A DNA stretch of 22,885 nucleotides. Source: JAVZOV01 sp049976445. GTDB lineage: Archaea; Thermoproteota; Thermoprotei; Gearchaeales; WAQG01. A program made the position numbers and the translations under genes. The stretch is from NCBI GenBank assembly GCA_049976445.1, contig JBMFIF010000024.1, positions 1-22,885 of the forward strand. Reading direction: 5' to 3'. Within the stretch, counting starts at the first letter, position 1. Each line of letters opens with the position of its first letter. Shown in pieces: positions 7,852 through 14,573 of this stretch. The notes beneath the pieces were generated by a model. It made no database searches. It saw only the letters and a list, made by a program, of their open reading frames with translations, and had not been told where the DNA came from.

Positions 7852-9039
7852 ATGAAAGTGGTTAGAGATCCAATTCATCAGAATATACTTCTTACAGATT
7901 TAGATATAAAAATAATAGATACACGTCCGTTTCAAAGGTTGAGAAAAATTAAGCAAACAGGAATGGTTTATTTGGTATATCCTGGTGCACAGCATACTAG
8001 GTTTGAGCATTCAATAGGTACTAGATATGTCGCTGAACAAATTCTTTCAACGCTTAAAATAAATGGTTTAGAGATTGCTAAAGATGAGGAAAAATCATTA
8101 TATGCTGCTGCTCTTTTGCATGACATAGGCCATACGGCTTTATCGCACTCTGTTGGTGATATTATTTTAGGATCGGAAGGACACGAACTAGTAGCTAGAC
8201 AAATTATAAAACATACTGAAATAAATGATATTCTAAAGAGTGAAGGTTTAGATCCTGATAAAATCTCCGATATGATAGTAGGTAAAGTTGGGTTTCTTTC
8301 TCATATAGTTAGGGGAGAAATTGATGCTGACAGGTTGGATTATCTTAGAAGAGATGCATATTATTGTGGTGTAGCGTATGGTGTTATAGATACTAGAATA
8401 TTTACTGAATATAAGGTTTTTAACAATACCCTGACCATTTCAAGGAAGGGATTAAGACCAGCAGAGTCAGTATTATTTGCACGTTATCTTATGTATAACA
8501 TTGTTTATAATCATAAGACTGTTAGAATCGCATCAACAATGATTTCACGAGCTATTGAATATGCACTTAAAAATAATGTACTACGTGTAGAAGATCTTTA
8601 TAAGATTGGTGATGAAGAGTTAATGGGAATCCTTATCAAATCTGAGGGCGAACAAAAAAGACTGGCACAACTAGTAAGTGAGAGAAAACTCTTTAAAAGA
8701 GCTTATTATCAGGATTGGGACGAAACGAGTAAAGATCTAATTAAAATGTTACTCCAAGCACGCAATAATATAACACTAAGAAATAAATTGGAAGAAGAAA
8801 TTGCAAACGTTGCTGGTGTCAATCCTCAAGATGTTCTGATAGATATACCGGAATTACCTATATTAGAAGAGGCTGAAGTCAAAATATTAACAAACAATAA
8901 TATAGTAGATATTAAAAGTTTGTCACCACTCTCTGAAGCGCTCTCAAGCGCGTATAAAAGAGCGTGGAATTTTGCAATATATACTACAAAAGAAAATAAG
9001 GAAATTGTTGCTAAAGCGTCACAGAAGATATTTAAATAA
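7852..9039 (+). CDS. HD-domain phosphohydrolase, dNTPase/SAMHD1-like
   Basis: This is a 395-residue cytoplasmic protein of the metal-dependent HD superfamily. It has DPIHQNI (6-12), RLRKIKQTG (29-37), the first metal ligand in HTRFEHSIGT (His53), the doublet LLHDIGHTALSH (His90-Asp91, His94) and GEIDADRLDYLRRD (155-168), where a distal aspartate completes the site. This is the pattern of archaeal and bacterial relatives of dGTP triphosphohydrolase and SAMHD1, which cleave dNTPs to nucleoside and triphosphate. The true substrate is not evident. It is transcribed divergently from a regulator with a nucleotide-enzyme-like ligand domain, so nucleotide sensing is a reasonable guess. The 3' end converges on the zinc-finger gene with five bases between. 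Confidence 0.85.
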   Translation: MKVVRDPIHQNILLTDLDIKIIDTRPFQRLRKIKQTGMVYLVYPGAQHTRFEHSIGTRYVAEQILSTLKINGLEIAKDEEKSLYAAALLHDIGHTALSHSVGDIILGSEGHELVARQIIKHTEINDILKSEGLDPDKISDMIVGKVGFLSHIVRGEIDADRLDYLRRDAYYCGVAYGVIDTRIFTEYKVFNNTLTISRKGLRPAESVLFARYLMYNIVYNHKTVRIASTMISRAIEYALKNNVLRVEDLYKIGDEELMGILIKSEGEQKRLAQLVSERKLFKRAYYQDWDETSKDLIKMLLQARNNITLRNKLEEEIANVAGVNPQDVLIDIPELPILEEAEVKILTNNNIVDIKSLSPLSEALSSAYKRAWNFAIYTTKENKEIVAKASQKIFK

Positions 9040-9044
9040 AAAAA

Positions 9045-9317
9045 TTAAGTTATTTTAAAATAATTTTTTGCGAGCATTTCAGAATCTTTTTTACTCATGC
9101 CATGTACTGTACTCATGTGTTCACTTACTAATTTTATCATTTTGCTTGTTCTCTCTGAAACTATTTCGACACCACAATAATCACACCTCCAATACATTGT
9201 TAATAATCTATTCAATAGTTCTTTTGCGTATATTGCATCTCCGTCAAAACTCTCGTCTAATGATGCTCGCTTCAGTAGCCAGACCAAATATCTTAACTCA
9301 TCTGGTGTTAGCCTCAT
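9045..9317 (-). CDS. Small single zinc-finger protein
   Basis: This 90-residue protein of unknown role has a helical N-terminal half and then CDYCGVEI...SEHMSTVHG. Cys45, Cys48, His67 and His72 form a C2H2-like zinc site with a long finger of 18 residues. Thermoproteal genomes carry many such small finger proteins; most are unstudied and may bind DNA, RNA or a protein partner. A TTAAATAATT box about 28 bases upstream of the ATG suggests a leaderless mRNA. It converges closely with the HD gene, so the two transcripts may overlap at their 3' ends. Confidence 0.65.
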   Translation of the reverse strand: MRLTPDELRYLVWLLKRASLDESFDGDAIYAKELLNRLLTMYWRCDYCGVEIVSERTSKMIKLVSEHMSTVHGMSKKDSEMLAKNYFKIT

Positions 9318-9444
9318 TTTTTATACACTAAAGTTAACAATTATTTAACAAAATATATAAATGTAACGGTCTCATATTAATGAAAGCTATTAAAATCCAA
9401 CATGAAATATACTCAAAAGTTCATTATTAGAAGAAATTGATTGA

Positions 9445-9518
9445 ATAAGAGTTTGTTTACAAACTTTCTCACTTTGAAAACTTCATGCATTAGCAAAAAT
9501 AACATCAACAACCGCTAA
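9445..9518 (+). repeat. 74-bp direct repeat, copy 1
   Basis: Positions 9445-9518 are identical base for base to 10310-10383. The repeat opens with the small palindrome GTTTGT-TT-ACAAAC and ends ACCGCTAA. It lies upstream of the DUF433/DUF5615 pair. It contains no coding frame of note. The two copies are 865 bases apart, one each side of the toxin-antitoxin genes. Confidence 0.9.
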
Positions 9519-9656
9519 ATATTTTGAGAACCATCCATTCATTTTATTCTGATTTTGTTAAGTTAAGTCCGAGTAATGGTGACGTTTATATAGATCAAAT
9601 AAATAATTAAATAAAGTATAAATAAATAGTAGTCGTGTAGAAGTAGGTGTTATTGT
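9519..9656 (+). promoter_or_regulatory. AT-rich promoter region of the toxin-antitoxin pair
   Basis: Between repeat copy 1 and the antitoxin are two TATA-like stretches, GTTTATATAG near 9584 and AGTATAAATA near 9616. AGGTG about 10 bases before ATG 9657 may serve as ribosome site. The 13-mer TTAAGTTAAGTCC at 9558-9570 recurs at 22768-22780. The stretch 9318-9444 shows nothing beyond the zinc-finger promoter. Confidence 0.35.
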
Positions 9657-9896
9657 ATGCCTCTGCTGCATGGTTATAAATATCTTGAGGTTGTTCCTGA
9701 GAGAAGAAGTGGTAGACCTACTGTTAAAAATACTCGTGTTACAGTTGATGATATACTTGAGATGCTTGCTACTGGCTGGAAACCAGAAGAAGTTGCTGAA
9801 GAGCTTGAAATTCCATTAGAAGCTATCTACGAAGCTTTAAAATATGCTGCTGAATCGTTGAAGAAGGTTATAGTAGTTGCTGAAACTTCTAGCTGA
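9657..9896 (+). CDS. DUF433-family antitoxin
   Basis: A 79-residue protein of the DUF433 family, a winged-helix-like fold often found as the antitoxin beside PIN-type toxins. The signature GRPTVKNTRVTVDDIL (19-34) matches the family's G-KP-I-GTRI pattern, and WKPEEVAEELEIPLEAIYEALKYAA is its usual C-terminal helix-turn-helix. The toxin start lies inside the last codons of this gene (20-base overlap), so the two are made together. Autorepression of the promoter is typical of such pairs, and the palindromic element in the flanking repeat could be a binding site (speculation). Confidence 0.85.
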   Translation: MPLLHGYKYLEVVPERRSGRPTVKNTRVTVDDILEMLATGWKPEEVAEELEIPLEAIYEALKYAAESLKKVIVVAETSS

Positions 9897-10230
9897 CGAA
9901 AATATACCAAAAAAGTTAGTAACACTACTTATTGAACATGGAGTAAATGTTACTAGATTACAGGATCTGGGATTAAGAGGTGTTAGCGATGAAGAGCTTA
10001 TAGAGAAAGCTAATGAGCTCGGGAGAATAATACTAACAAGAGATTCGGACTTCATTACACCTCACACCTTATTGAGAGTAAGAAGTGGTGTAATCCACAT
10101 CTCCTTCCAACCAACAAAAAATGAATTACGAACACTAGCAAAAAGGATAGCAATACTATTAAAAGGATTTAAACCAAAGTTAGGTCTACTAGTTATAGTA
10201 ACACGTGAATACATCGAAATATATCAGTAA
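9877..10230 (+). CDS. DUF5615 PIN-like toxin
   Basis: A 117-residue PIN-like nuclease of the DUF5615 (Mut7-C-like) family, the usual partner of DUF433. Acidic residues fit the family: ADEN at 6-9 (Asp7, Glu8), GVSDEEL (36-41) and ILTRDSDF with Asp56 and Asp58. It is expected to cleave RNA when free of antitoxin. The start is TTG 9877, the only candidate that preserves the first strand LKLLADENI; the GTT-GCT reading of the antitoxin crosses it in another frame. The gene is complete and the catalytic pattern intact. Confidence 0.82.
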   Translation: MLKLLADENIPKKLVTLLIEHGVNVTRLQDLGLRGVSDEELIEKANELGRIILTRDSDFITPHTLLRVRSGVIHISFQPTKNELRTLAKRIAILLKGFKPKLGLLVIVTREYIEIYQ

Positions 10231-10301
10231 AAATAGCTTATGACATAATGATATTTTATAATTATTTTTTCTTCAACACCTTAATCAGCAGTTCTAAAAT
10301 A

Positions 10302-10405
10302 TTAACTAGATAAGAGTTTGTTTACAAACTTTCTCACTTTGAAAACTTCATGCATTAGCAAAAATAACATCAACAACCGCTAATAAGTTAAACTTATCTA
10401 GCTAA
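10302..10405 (+). repeat. 74-bp direct repeat, copy 2, within a foldback
   Basis: The 74-bp copy spans 10310-10383. The 13 bases at 10302-10314 and 10393-10405 are inverted copies with one mismatch (core CTAGATAAG and CTTATCTAG), so this copy sits in a hairpin-capable unit, unlike copy 1. The remaining gap to 10604 shows only a TATA-like AAAGTTAAATATC near 10513 and a twice-used AAGGCATGA; no gene was seen. Confidence 0.75.
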
Positions 10406-10604
10406 TACCTAAAGTTAACAGTACCAAGGCATGAAGATTGCCCAGATAAGCCATCAACCACAACATCATCTCTACATAATAAGTGGGTAGTCTCTAAGGC
10501 ATGACAAGTTAAAGTTAAATATCTCTTTGATAAAAATAATAGTGATCGGTGATGGATAACCAATCGATAGGATAATCAAAGAAAACGAGTTCTTTAAACT
10601 ACAT

Positions 10605-11231
10605 ATGAATGTATCAAGAAATCGGTGGATCGTTTTTGATGTTGAGGGTGTTCTTGTTGATGGTGAGTATTTAGTTGAGTTAGCTAATTTGGTTGGTCTT
10701 GGTAAAGCAATTGATGAGATTACTCGACGAGGATTATTAGGGGAGATTAATTGGGATGAAGGATTAATCATGCGTCTTAAAATGCTAAATGGTAAAATAA
10801 ACAGGAAAATGGCGGAAGAAATTGCGTGGAAACTTCCTCTTATGAAAGGAGCTAAGGAAACTTGTGCTAGATTAAAGGAACTTGGATTTAATATAGTTGC
10901 TGTAACGGGAGGATTTCAGTTTTTGGCTAATCGTGTTGAAGAGGAGCTAGGATTAGACGTAGTTATTAGCAACAAGTTATTCTTTGATAGTCAAGAAAAA
11001 ATTAGTGGAATACTATTTGAGGTCAGTTCAGATAAAGCTGCAGCTTTAACACGTTACATAGGTAAACGCATTGTAGATGTCGCTGTTGTTGATGGTGCAA
11101 ATGATCTAACATTATTTAATATTGCAAAAACCAGAATAGCATTTAATGCTGCGCCAGTTGTAGAACTTAAAGCAGATATTTCAATAAAAGAAAAGGATTT
11201 AAGTAAAATATTTAAGTATCTAAAATTCTAA
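10605..11231 (+). CDS. HAD phosphatase, SerB/ThrH-like
   Basis: A 208-residue HAD enzyme. Motif I is FDVEGVLVDGEYL, with nucleophile Asp12 and Glu14 where most phosphoserine phosphatases have a second Asp. Motif II is AVTGGFQFLANRV (Thr101). Lys144 supplies motif III. Motif IV is VVDGANDLTLF (Asp163, Asp167). The C-terminal KADISIKEKDLSKIFKYL is close to archaeal SerB. The DxEGVLV form of motif I is that of Pseudomonas ThrH, which has phosphoserine phosphatase and phosphoserine:homoserine phosphotransferase activities. Its place directly before threonine synthase and homoserine kinase makes either serine synthesis or a link to homoserine phosphate plausible. It has its own promoter and a T-rich end, so it is not clearly co-transcribed with the next gene. 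Confidence 0.8.
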   Translation: MNVSRNRWIVFDVEGVLVDGEYLVELANLVGLGKAIDEITRRGLLGEINWDEGLIMRLKMLNGKINRKMAEEIAWKLPLMKGAKETCARLKELGFNIVAVTGGFQFLANRVEEELGLDVVISNKLFFDSQEKISGILFEVSSDKAAALTRYIGKRIVDVAVVDGANDLTLFNIAKTRIAFNAAPVVELKADISIKEKDLSKIFKYLKF

Positions 11232-11232
11232 G

Positions 11233-11248
11233 ATTTTTATTTATTTTC
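11233..11248 (+). terminator. T-rich transcription end after the phosphatase
   Basis: ATTTTTATTTATTTTC directly follows the stop codon. T-runs of this kind are the usual archaeal termination signal. Confidence 0.35.
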
Positions 11249-11264
11249 TACTAATTAAGAGTTA

Positions 11265-11277
11265 TTTTTAAATATTT
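11265..11277 (+). promoter_or_regulatory. TATA box of thrC
   Basis: TTTTTAAATATTT is centred 24 bases before ATG 11294. No Shine-Dalgarno is present, so the thrC-thrB transcript is probably leaderless. Confidence 0.6.
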
Positions 11278-11293
11278 GTCTTTGTAAAAGTGA

Positions 11294-12529
11294 ATGTTAG
11301 GTGAGCGTGATGAATCAGGAAATTGGGGCGAGCGTGATGAAATTGGGAACAAACTTATTTGCATAAATTGCGAGACAGTTTTTGAACCAAATCCATGGTT
11401 ATTTAAATGTCCAAAATGTGGTGGTCTTCTTGAAGTAAAATATTCAGAAGCGAAATTATCATGGGATGAATTGAGGAAACGTCCTCTTAGGGTATGGAGA
11501 TATAAAGAACTTCTACCTCGTGTAGAAAATCCTATATCTTTAGATGAGGGTGGTACACCACTTATCCGTTCAAACATGTTTAATAATGTTTACATTAAGT
11601 TTGAAGGTACTAATCCAACTGGTAGTTTTAAAGATAGGGGCATGACAGTAGCAATAACAATAGCAAAAGAAGCAGGAGCTAAATCTGTTATTGTTGCATC
11701 AACAGGTAATACTGCCGCATCTGCATCAGCGTATGCGGCTAGGGCTGGTTTGCAATGTTACGTATTCCTTCCTCAAGGTGCTGTTGCACAAGGAAAATTG
11801 GCACAAGTCTCATTACATGGTGCTAAGATTATTGAAATTCAAGGCAATTTTGATAAGGCATTACAAATGGTTATTGATATAGCTAACAATAAAACGATTT
11901 ATCCGTTAAACTCCTTTAACCCATGGAGATTAGAAGGACAAAAAACAATAACATTCGAAATATATGATCAACTAGGTTGTCCAGAATGGGTCGTAGTTCC
12001 TGTAGGAAATGCTGGTAATATTTCAGCTATATGGAAGGGCTTTAAAGAACTAAAAACATTAGGACTATGTAATAAATTACCAAAAATGGTTGGTGTTCAA
12101 GCTGAAGGTGCGTCACCATTAGCTACAGCGTGGATGAAAAAGCTAGAGGGTCCACTTTTCGTGGAAAATCCAGAAACTATTGCAACAGCAATAAGAATTG
12201 GCAAACCTGTAAATTGGCCTAAAGCATGGAAAGCTATAAAGGAATCTGGTGGTCTTTTTATAACAGTAACAGATCATGAAATTATGTCGGCACAAAAATT
12301 ACTAGCAAAAAAAGATGGGATCGGAGCAGAGCCTGCTGGAGCGGCCAGTATAGCTGGGTTAAAAAAACTTATTGAACAAAATATAATCAATAAAGAGGAA
12401 TTAACAGTCGTGATTGTAACCGGCCATGCCTTGAAAGATCCGTCATCTGCATTAGATGGATTTAACATAATAAAAGCTAATCAAGAAGAAATATTGCATT
12501 TGATGAAAGGTGATTTTAATGAAGGTTAG
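11294..12529 (+). CDS. thrC: Threonine synthase
   Basis: A PLP enzyme that converts O-phosphohomoserine to threonine. The 411-residue protein opens with a zinc-ribbon-like CINC...CPKC (Cys23, 26, 39, 42) common in archaeal threonine synthases. EGTNPTGSFKDRGM follows, with the PLP lysine at 113; STGNTAASASAYAARAG comes next and VPVGNAGNISAIWKG is the phosphate loop. Residues 3-20 are an imperfect nine-residue duplication, GERDESGNW then GERDEIGNK, coded by two 27-base units. The start is fixed by the leaderless promoter. The gene overlaps thrB by 11 bases. Confidence 0.93.
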   Translation: MLGERDESGNWGERDEIGNKLICINCETVFEPNPWLFKCPKCGGLLEVKYSEAKLSWDELRKRPLRVWRYKELLPRVENPISLDEGGTPLIRSNMFNNVYIKFEGTNPTGSFKDRGMTVAITIAKEAGAKSVIVASTGNTAASASAYAARAGLQCYVFLPQGAVAQGKLAQVSLHGAKIIEIQGNFDKALQMVIDIANNKTIYPLNSFNPWRLEGQKTITFEIYDQLGCPEWVVVPVGNAGNISAIWKGFKELKTLGLCNKLPKMVGVQAEGASPLATAWMKKLEGPLFVENPETIATAIRIGKPVNWPKAWKAIKESGGLFITVTDHEIMSAQKLLAKKDGIGAEPAGAASIAGLKKLIEQNIINKEELTVVIVTGHALKDPSSALDGFNIIKANQEEILHLMKGDFNEG

Positions 12530-13430
12530 AGCATATTGTAGTTCTGCTAATTTAGGAGTTGGTTTTGATGTTGCAGCAGTTGCATTAGATGCGTTTTATG
12601 ATGAAGTTGAGGTTTCTGTGAAACCTGGGAGTGGACAGATAATAACTGAATTTTATGGACCATACTCAGAAAATATTCCGTTAGAAGATAACACGGCATT
12701 ATTAAGTGCTCGACTTCTTTTAACTATGAGTAAAGTTGATGTTGATGTTCATATAAAAGTTTGGAAAGGAATACCATTAGGACTTGGATTAGGAGGAAGC
12801 GGAGCTACTGCAGTAGCTACTGTGAAGGCATTAAGTTTAGAACTAGGTTTAAAAATTGATGATATGAAATTAGCATTGATAGCTGGACTTGCAGAAAAGG
12901 CTGCTGCAGGATCACCACATTATGATAATGTCACTGCAAGTTTATTAGGAGGCCTTATAATAATCTATAGTCTAAATCCATTAAGAGCATTAAGATTCTA
13001 TCCCAAAGGATACTTTGTGCTCGGTGTACCACACGTAAAAACACCGCCACGCAAGACTGAAGTGATGAGGGTGATAATTCCTAAAACCCTGTCATTAGAA
13101 ATGTTACCACCTAGTCTCGGTCGTATGGCTGCCTTTGTATCCGGACTTTATACTAATTCATTAGAATTAATAGGCCAAAGCATGACGGATGATATAATAG
13201 AACCTGTAAGAGCACTAATAGTTCCTGCATATGAAAAATTAAAGAAATACACTAAAGAGGCTGGAGCGTTTGGATTCACAATAAGCGGCGCAGGCCCAAG
13301 TGTTATAGCATTAACTGATGAAGAGCATTTAAAAAATGTAATGTCAGCAATGTCGAAGGCATATAATGAAGAAAACATTAAAGCAGACATAATACCTGCA
13401 AAACCCGCATCCTCAGCATCGCCAGTATAA
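12519..13430 (+). CDS. thrB: Homoserine kinase
   Basis: A GHMP-family kinase that phosphorylates homoserine, supplying the substrate of threonine synthase next door. It shows the family's N-terminal APASSANLGxGFD-like segment (YCSSANLGVGFDVAAVALD), the ATP loop GIPLGLGLGGSGATA and the C-terminal GAFGFTISGAGPSVIAL motif. ATG 12519 is chosen because AAAGGTGAT lies four bases before it; a GTG at 12510 is in frame but would sit inside that site. The length of about 303 is normal. The coding region overlaps the end of thrC, so the two are translated from one mRNA. Confidence 0.93.
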   Translation: MKVRAYCSSANLGVGFDVAAVALDAFYDEVEVSVKPGSGQIITEFYGPYSENIPLEDNTALLSARLLLTMSKVDVDVHIKVWKGIPLGLGLGGSGATAVATVKALSLELGLKIDDMKLALIAGLAEKAAAGSPHYDNVTASLLGGLIIIYSLNPLRALRFYPKGYFVLGVPHVKTPPRKTEVMRVIIPKTLSLEMLPPSLGRMAAFVSGLYTNSLELIGQSMTDDIIEPVRALIVPAYEKLKKYTKEAGAFGFTISGAGPSVIALTDEEHLKNVMSAMSKAYNEENIKADIIPAKPASSASPV

Positions 13431-13453
13431 TTACTCACACAGGATATATGGCC

Positions 13454-13475
13454 TTCCTGAAAGTCAAGGCTTTCA
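13454..13475 (-). repeat. IS200/IS605-type end remnant (copy C)
   Basis: On the minus strand ATGAAAGCCTTGACTTTCAG matches copy D at 19111 except for one base missing. It contains a GAAAG/CTTTC stem (13459-13463 and 13470-13474). The G-rich tail seen in copies A and B has decayed. The rest of 13431-13798 shows no gene. Confidence 0.45.
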
Positions 13476-13798
13476 TCTTTTACAACATTTTCTTCATGAC
13501 TCAAACCAAAAAACTTCCAGTCTTTTCTTTGAGTTATCATTCATCATTATCTCACTTATTTCATTGAAAACACGTCATTCGACATGAAGTTTCAGCGTTC
13601 AGTATAGAGTGAAAATTATTTTCATCTCATTAACGTATGGGCTAGTTTTTTGAGCTTAAAAGGATAGGCTTAGAGTCTTCTTCTACATTTGTTTCTATTT
13701 CTCTCTGATCTCTTTCCTACTCTAAAGGACAGAATTTGTTATTTTTATTAAAGATAATTAAGCTCACGAATTTTAGTGGGAATATTTAAATATGTGGG

Positions 13799-13811
13799 AA
13801 TAAAAATATTT
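13799..13811 (+). promoter_or_regulatory. TATA box of the vapBC pair
   Basis: AATAAAAATATTT is centred about 23 bases before ATG 13827, which favours a leaderless mRNA and this start over the upstream ATG 13776. Confidence 0.45.
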
Positions 13812-13826
13812 AGTGGGCTAAATTTT

Positions 13827-14072
13827 ATGAAGATCGTGAAAGTAGATAAAAAAGGCAGAGTGGTGATTCCGAAAAGTCTCAGAAAGAAGGCTAAAGTGAA
13901 GGAGGGGGATTATGTTAGGATTAAGGCTGATGAGAAAAGTATCGTCATTGAACCTCTTGAATCTATCGCCGATAAATACTTCGGAGTTTTCAAGATAACA
14001 CAATGGCCAGAAGACCTAGATGAATTCGTAGTCGAGGTTATGAGAAAATGGTGGTTCCAGAAAGTTACGTAG
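13827..14072 (+). CDS. AbrB-type antitoxin (VapB)
   Basis: An 81-residue DNA-binding antitoxin of the AbrB/MazE swapped-hairpin fold. MKIVKVDKKGRVVIPKSLRKKAKVKEGDYVRI is the complete domain, and IVIEPLESIADKYFGVF leads into an acidic tail that should bind the toxin. An upstream in-frame ATG at 13776 would add 17 residues outside the domain, and the promoter lies between the two, so ATG 13827 is preferred. It overlaps the toxin gene by 25 bases. Confidence 0.85.
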   Translation: MKIVKVDKKGRVVIPKSLRKKAKVKEGDYVRIKADEKSIVIEPLESIADKYFGVFKITQWPEDLDEFVVEVMRKWWFQKVT

Positions 14073-14473
14073 ACATAAACGTATTTGTATACTGGCTCGG
14101 TAATCATCCTGACTTTGGCAAAATAGCTTATCAGTGGATAAAGAAAATTGAGAATGTACCAAAAGGAAAATATATAACATCCAGCCTAACACTATATCAA
14201 GTCGCTGTAATAATGGCTGGTTTAACAGGAAGAAACCTAAAAGATAAAGAATTAGTTGAAGAAATTGTGAATCCAATAACAAGTCTTCCCGGCCTAATAG
14301 TATCACCATTAACTTCAGAAGATGTATCTAAAGCTGTTAGCCTAATGAGAGAATATGACTTAGATTATGAGGATTCTTTGCACTTAGCTGTTGCAATAAG
14401 AAACAAAGTGAAAGAAATCATATCAAATGACCAAGACTTCGATAAAACACCGTTAAAAAGAAAATTTCTCTAA
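14048..14473 (+). CDS. PIN-domain toxin (VapC-like)
   Basis: A 141-residue PIN-domain ribonuclease paired with the AbrB protein. The acidic centre has Asp9 (YVDINVFVYW), Asp109 (YEDSLHLAVA) and Asp128 (SNDQDFD). The conserved glutamate that normally follows the second strand appears as Gln51 in TLYQVAVI, unless a nearby residue takes its place. This could weaken metal binding. The length is normal for VapC. The start is ATG 14048; GTG 14051 directly follows. The targets of such enzymes are usually tRNA or rRNA. Confidence 0.82.
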   Translation: MVVPESYVDINVFVYWLGNHPDFGKIAYQWIKKIENVPKGKYITSSLTLYQVAVIMAGLTGRNLKDKELVEEIVNPITSLPGLIVSPLTSEDVSKAVSLMREYDLDYEDSLHLAVAIRNKVKEIISNDQDFDKTPLKRKFL

Positions 14474-14573
14474 TCAGTATCTCTTTACAAAAAGCTCGAA
14501 GAGAAAAGCCCAGAACTTTAACTCTGAGATGAATTTCTAATAGTCTTAAATACCTTAATTAATGATGCGCCTC

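Noticed and set aside
9451..9481. CRISPR repeat, because the 74-mer contains a GTTT...GAAAAC stretch
   Set aside because: There are only two copies, 865 bases apart, with genes between them and no regular spacers.
9445..9518. C/D-box small RNA in the 74-bp repeat (minus strand has a TTGATGTT)
   Set aside because: The C box is imperfect and no D box lies at a suitable distance.
13148..13540. Minus-strand frame of 130 codons over the end of thrB
   Set aside because: Mostly antisense to a well-conserved kinase; no independent support.
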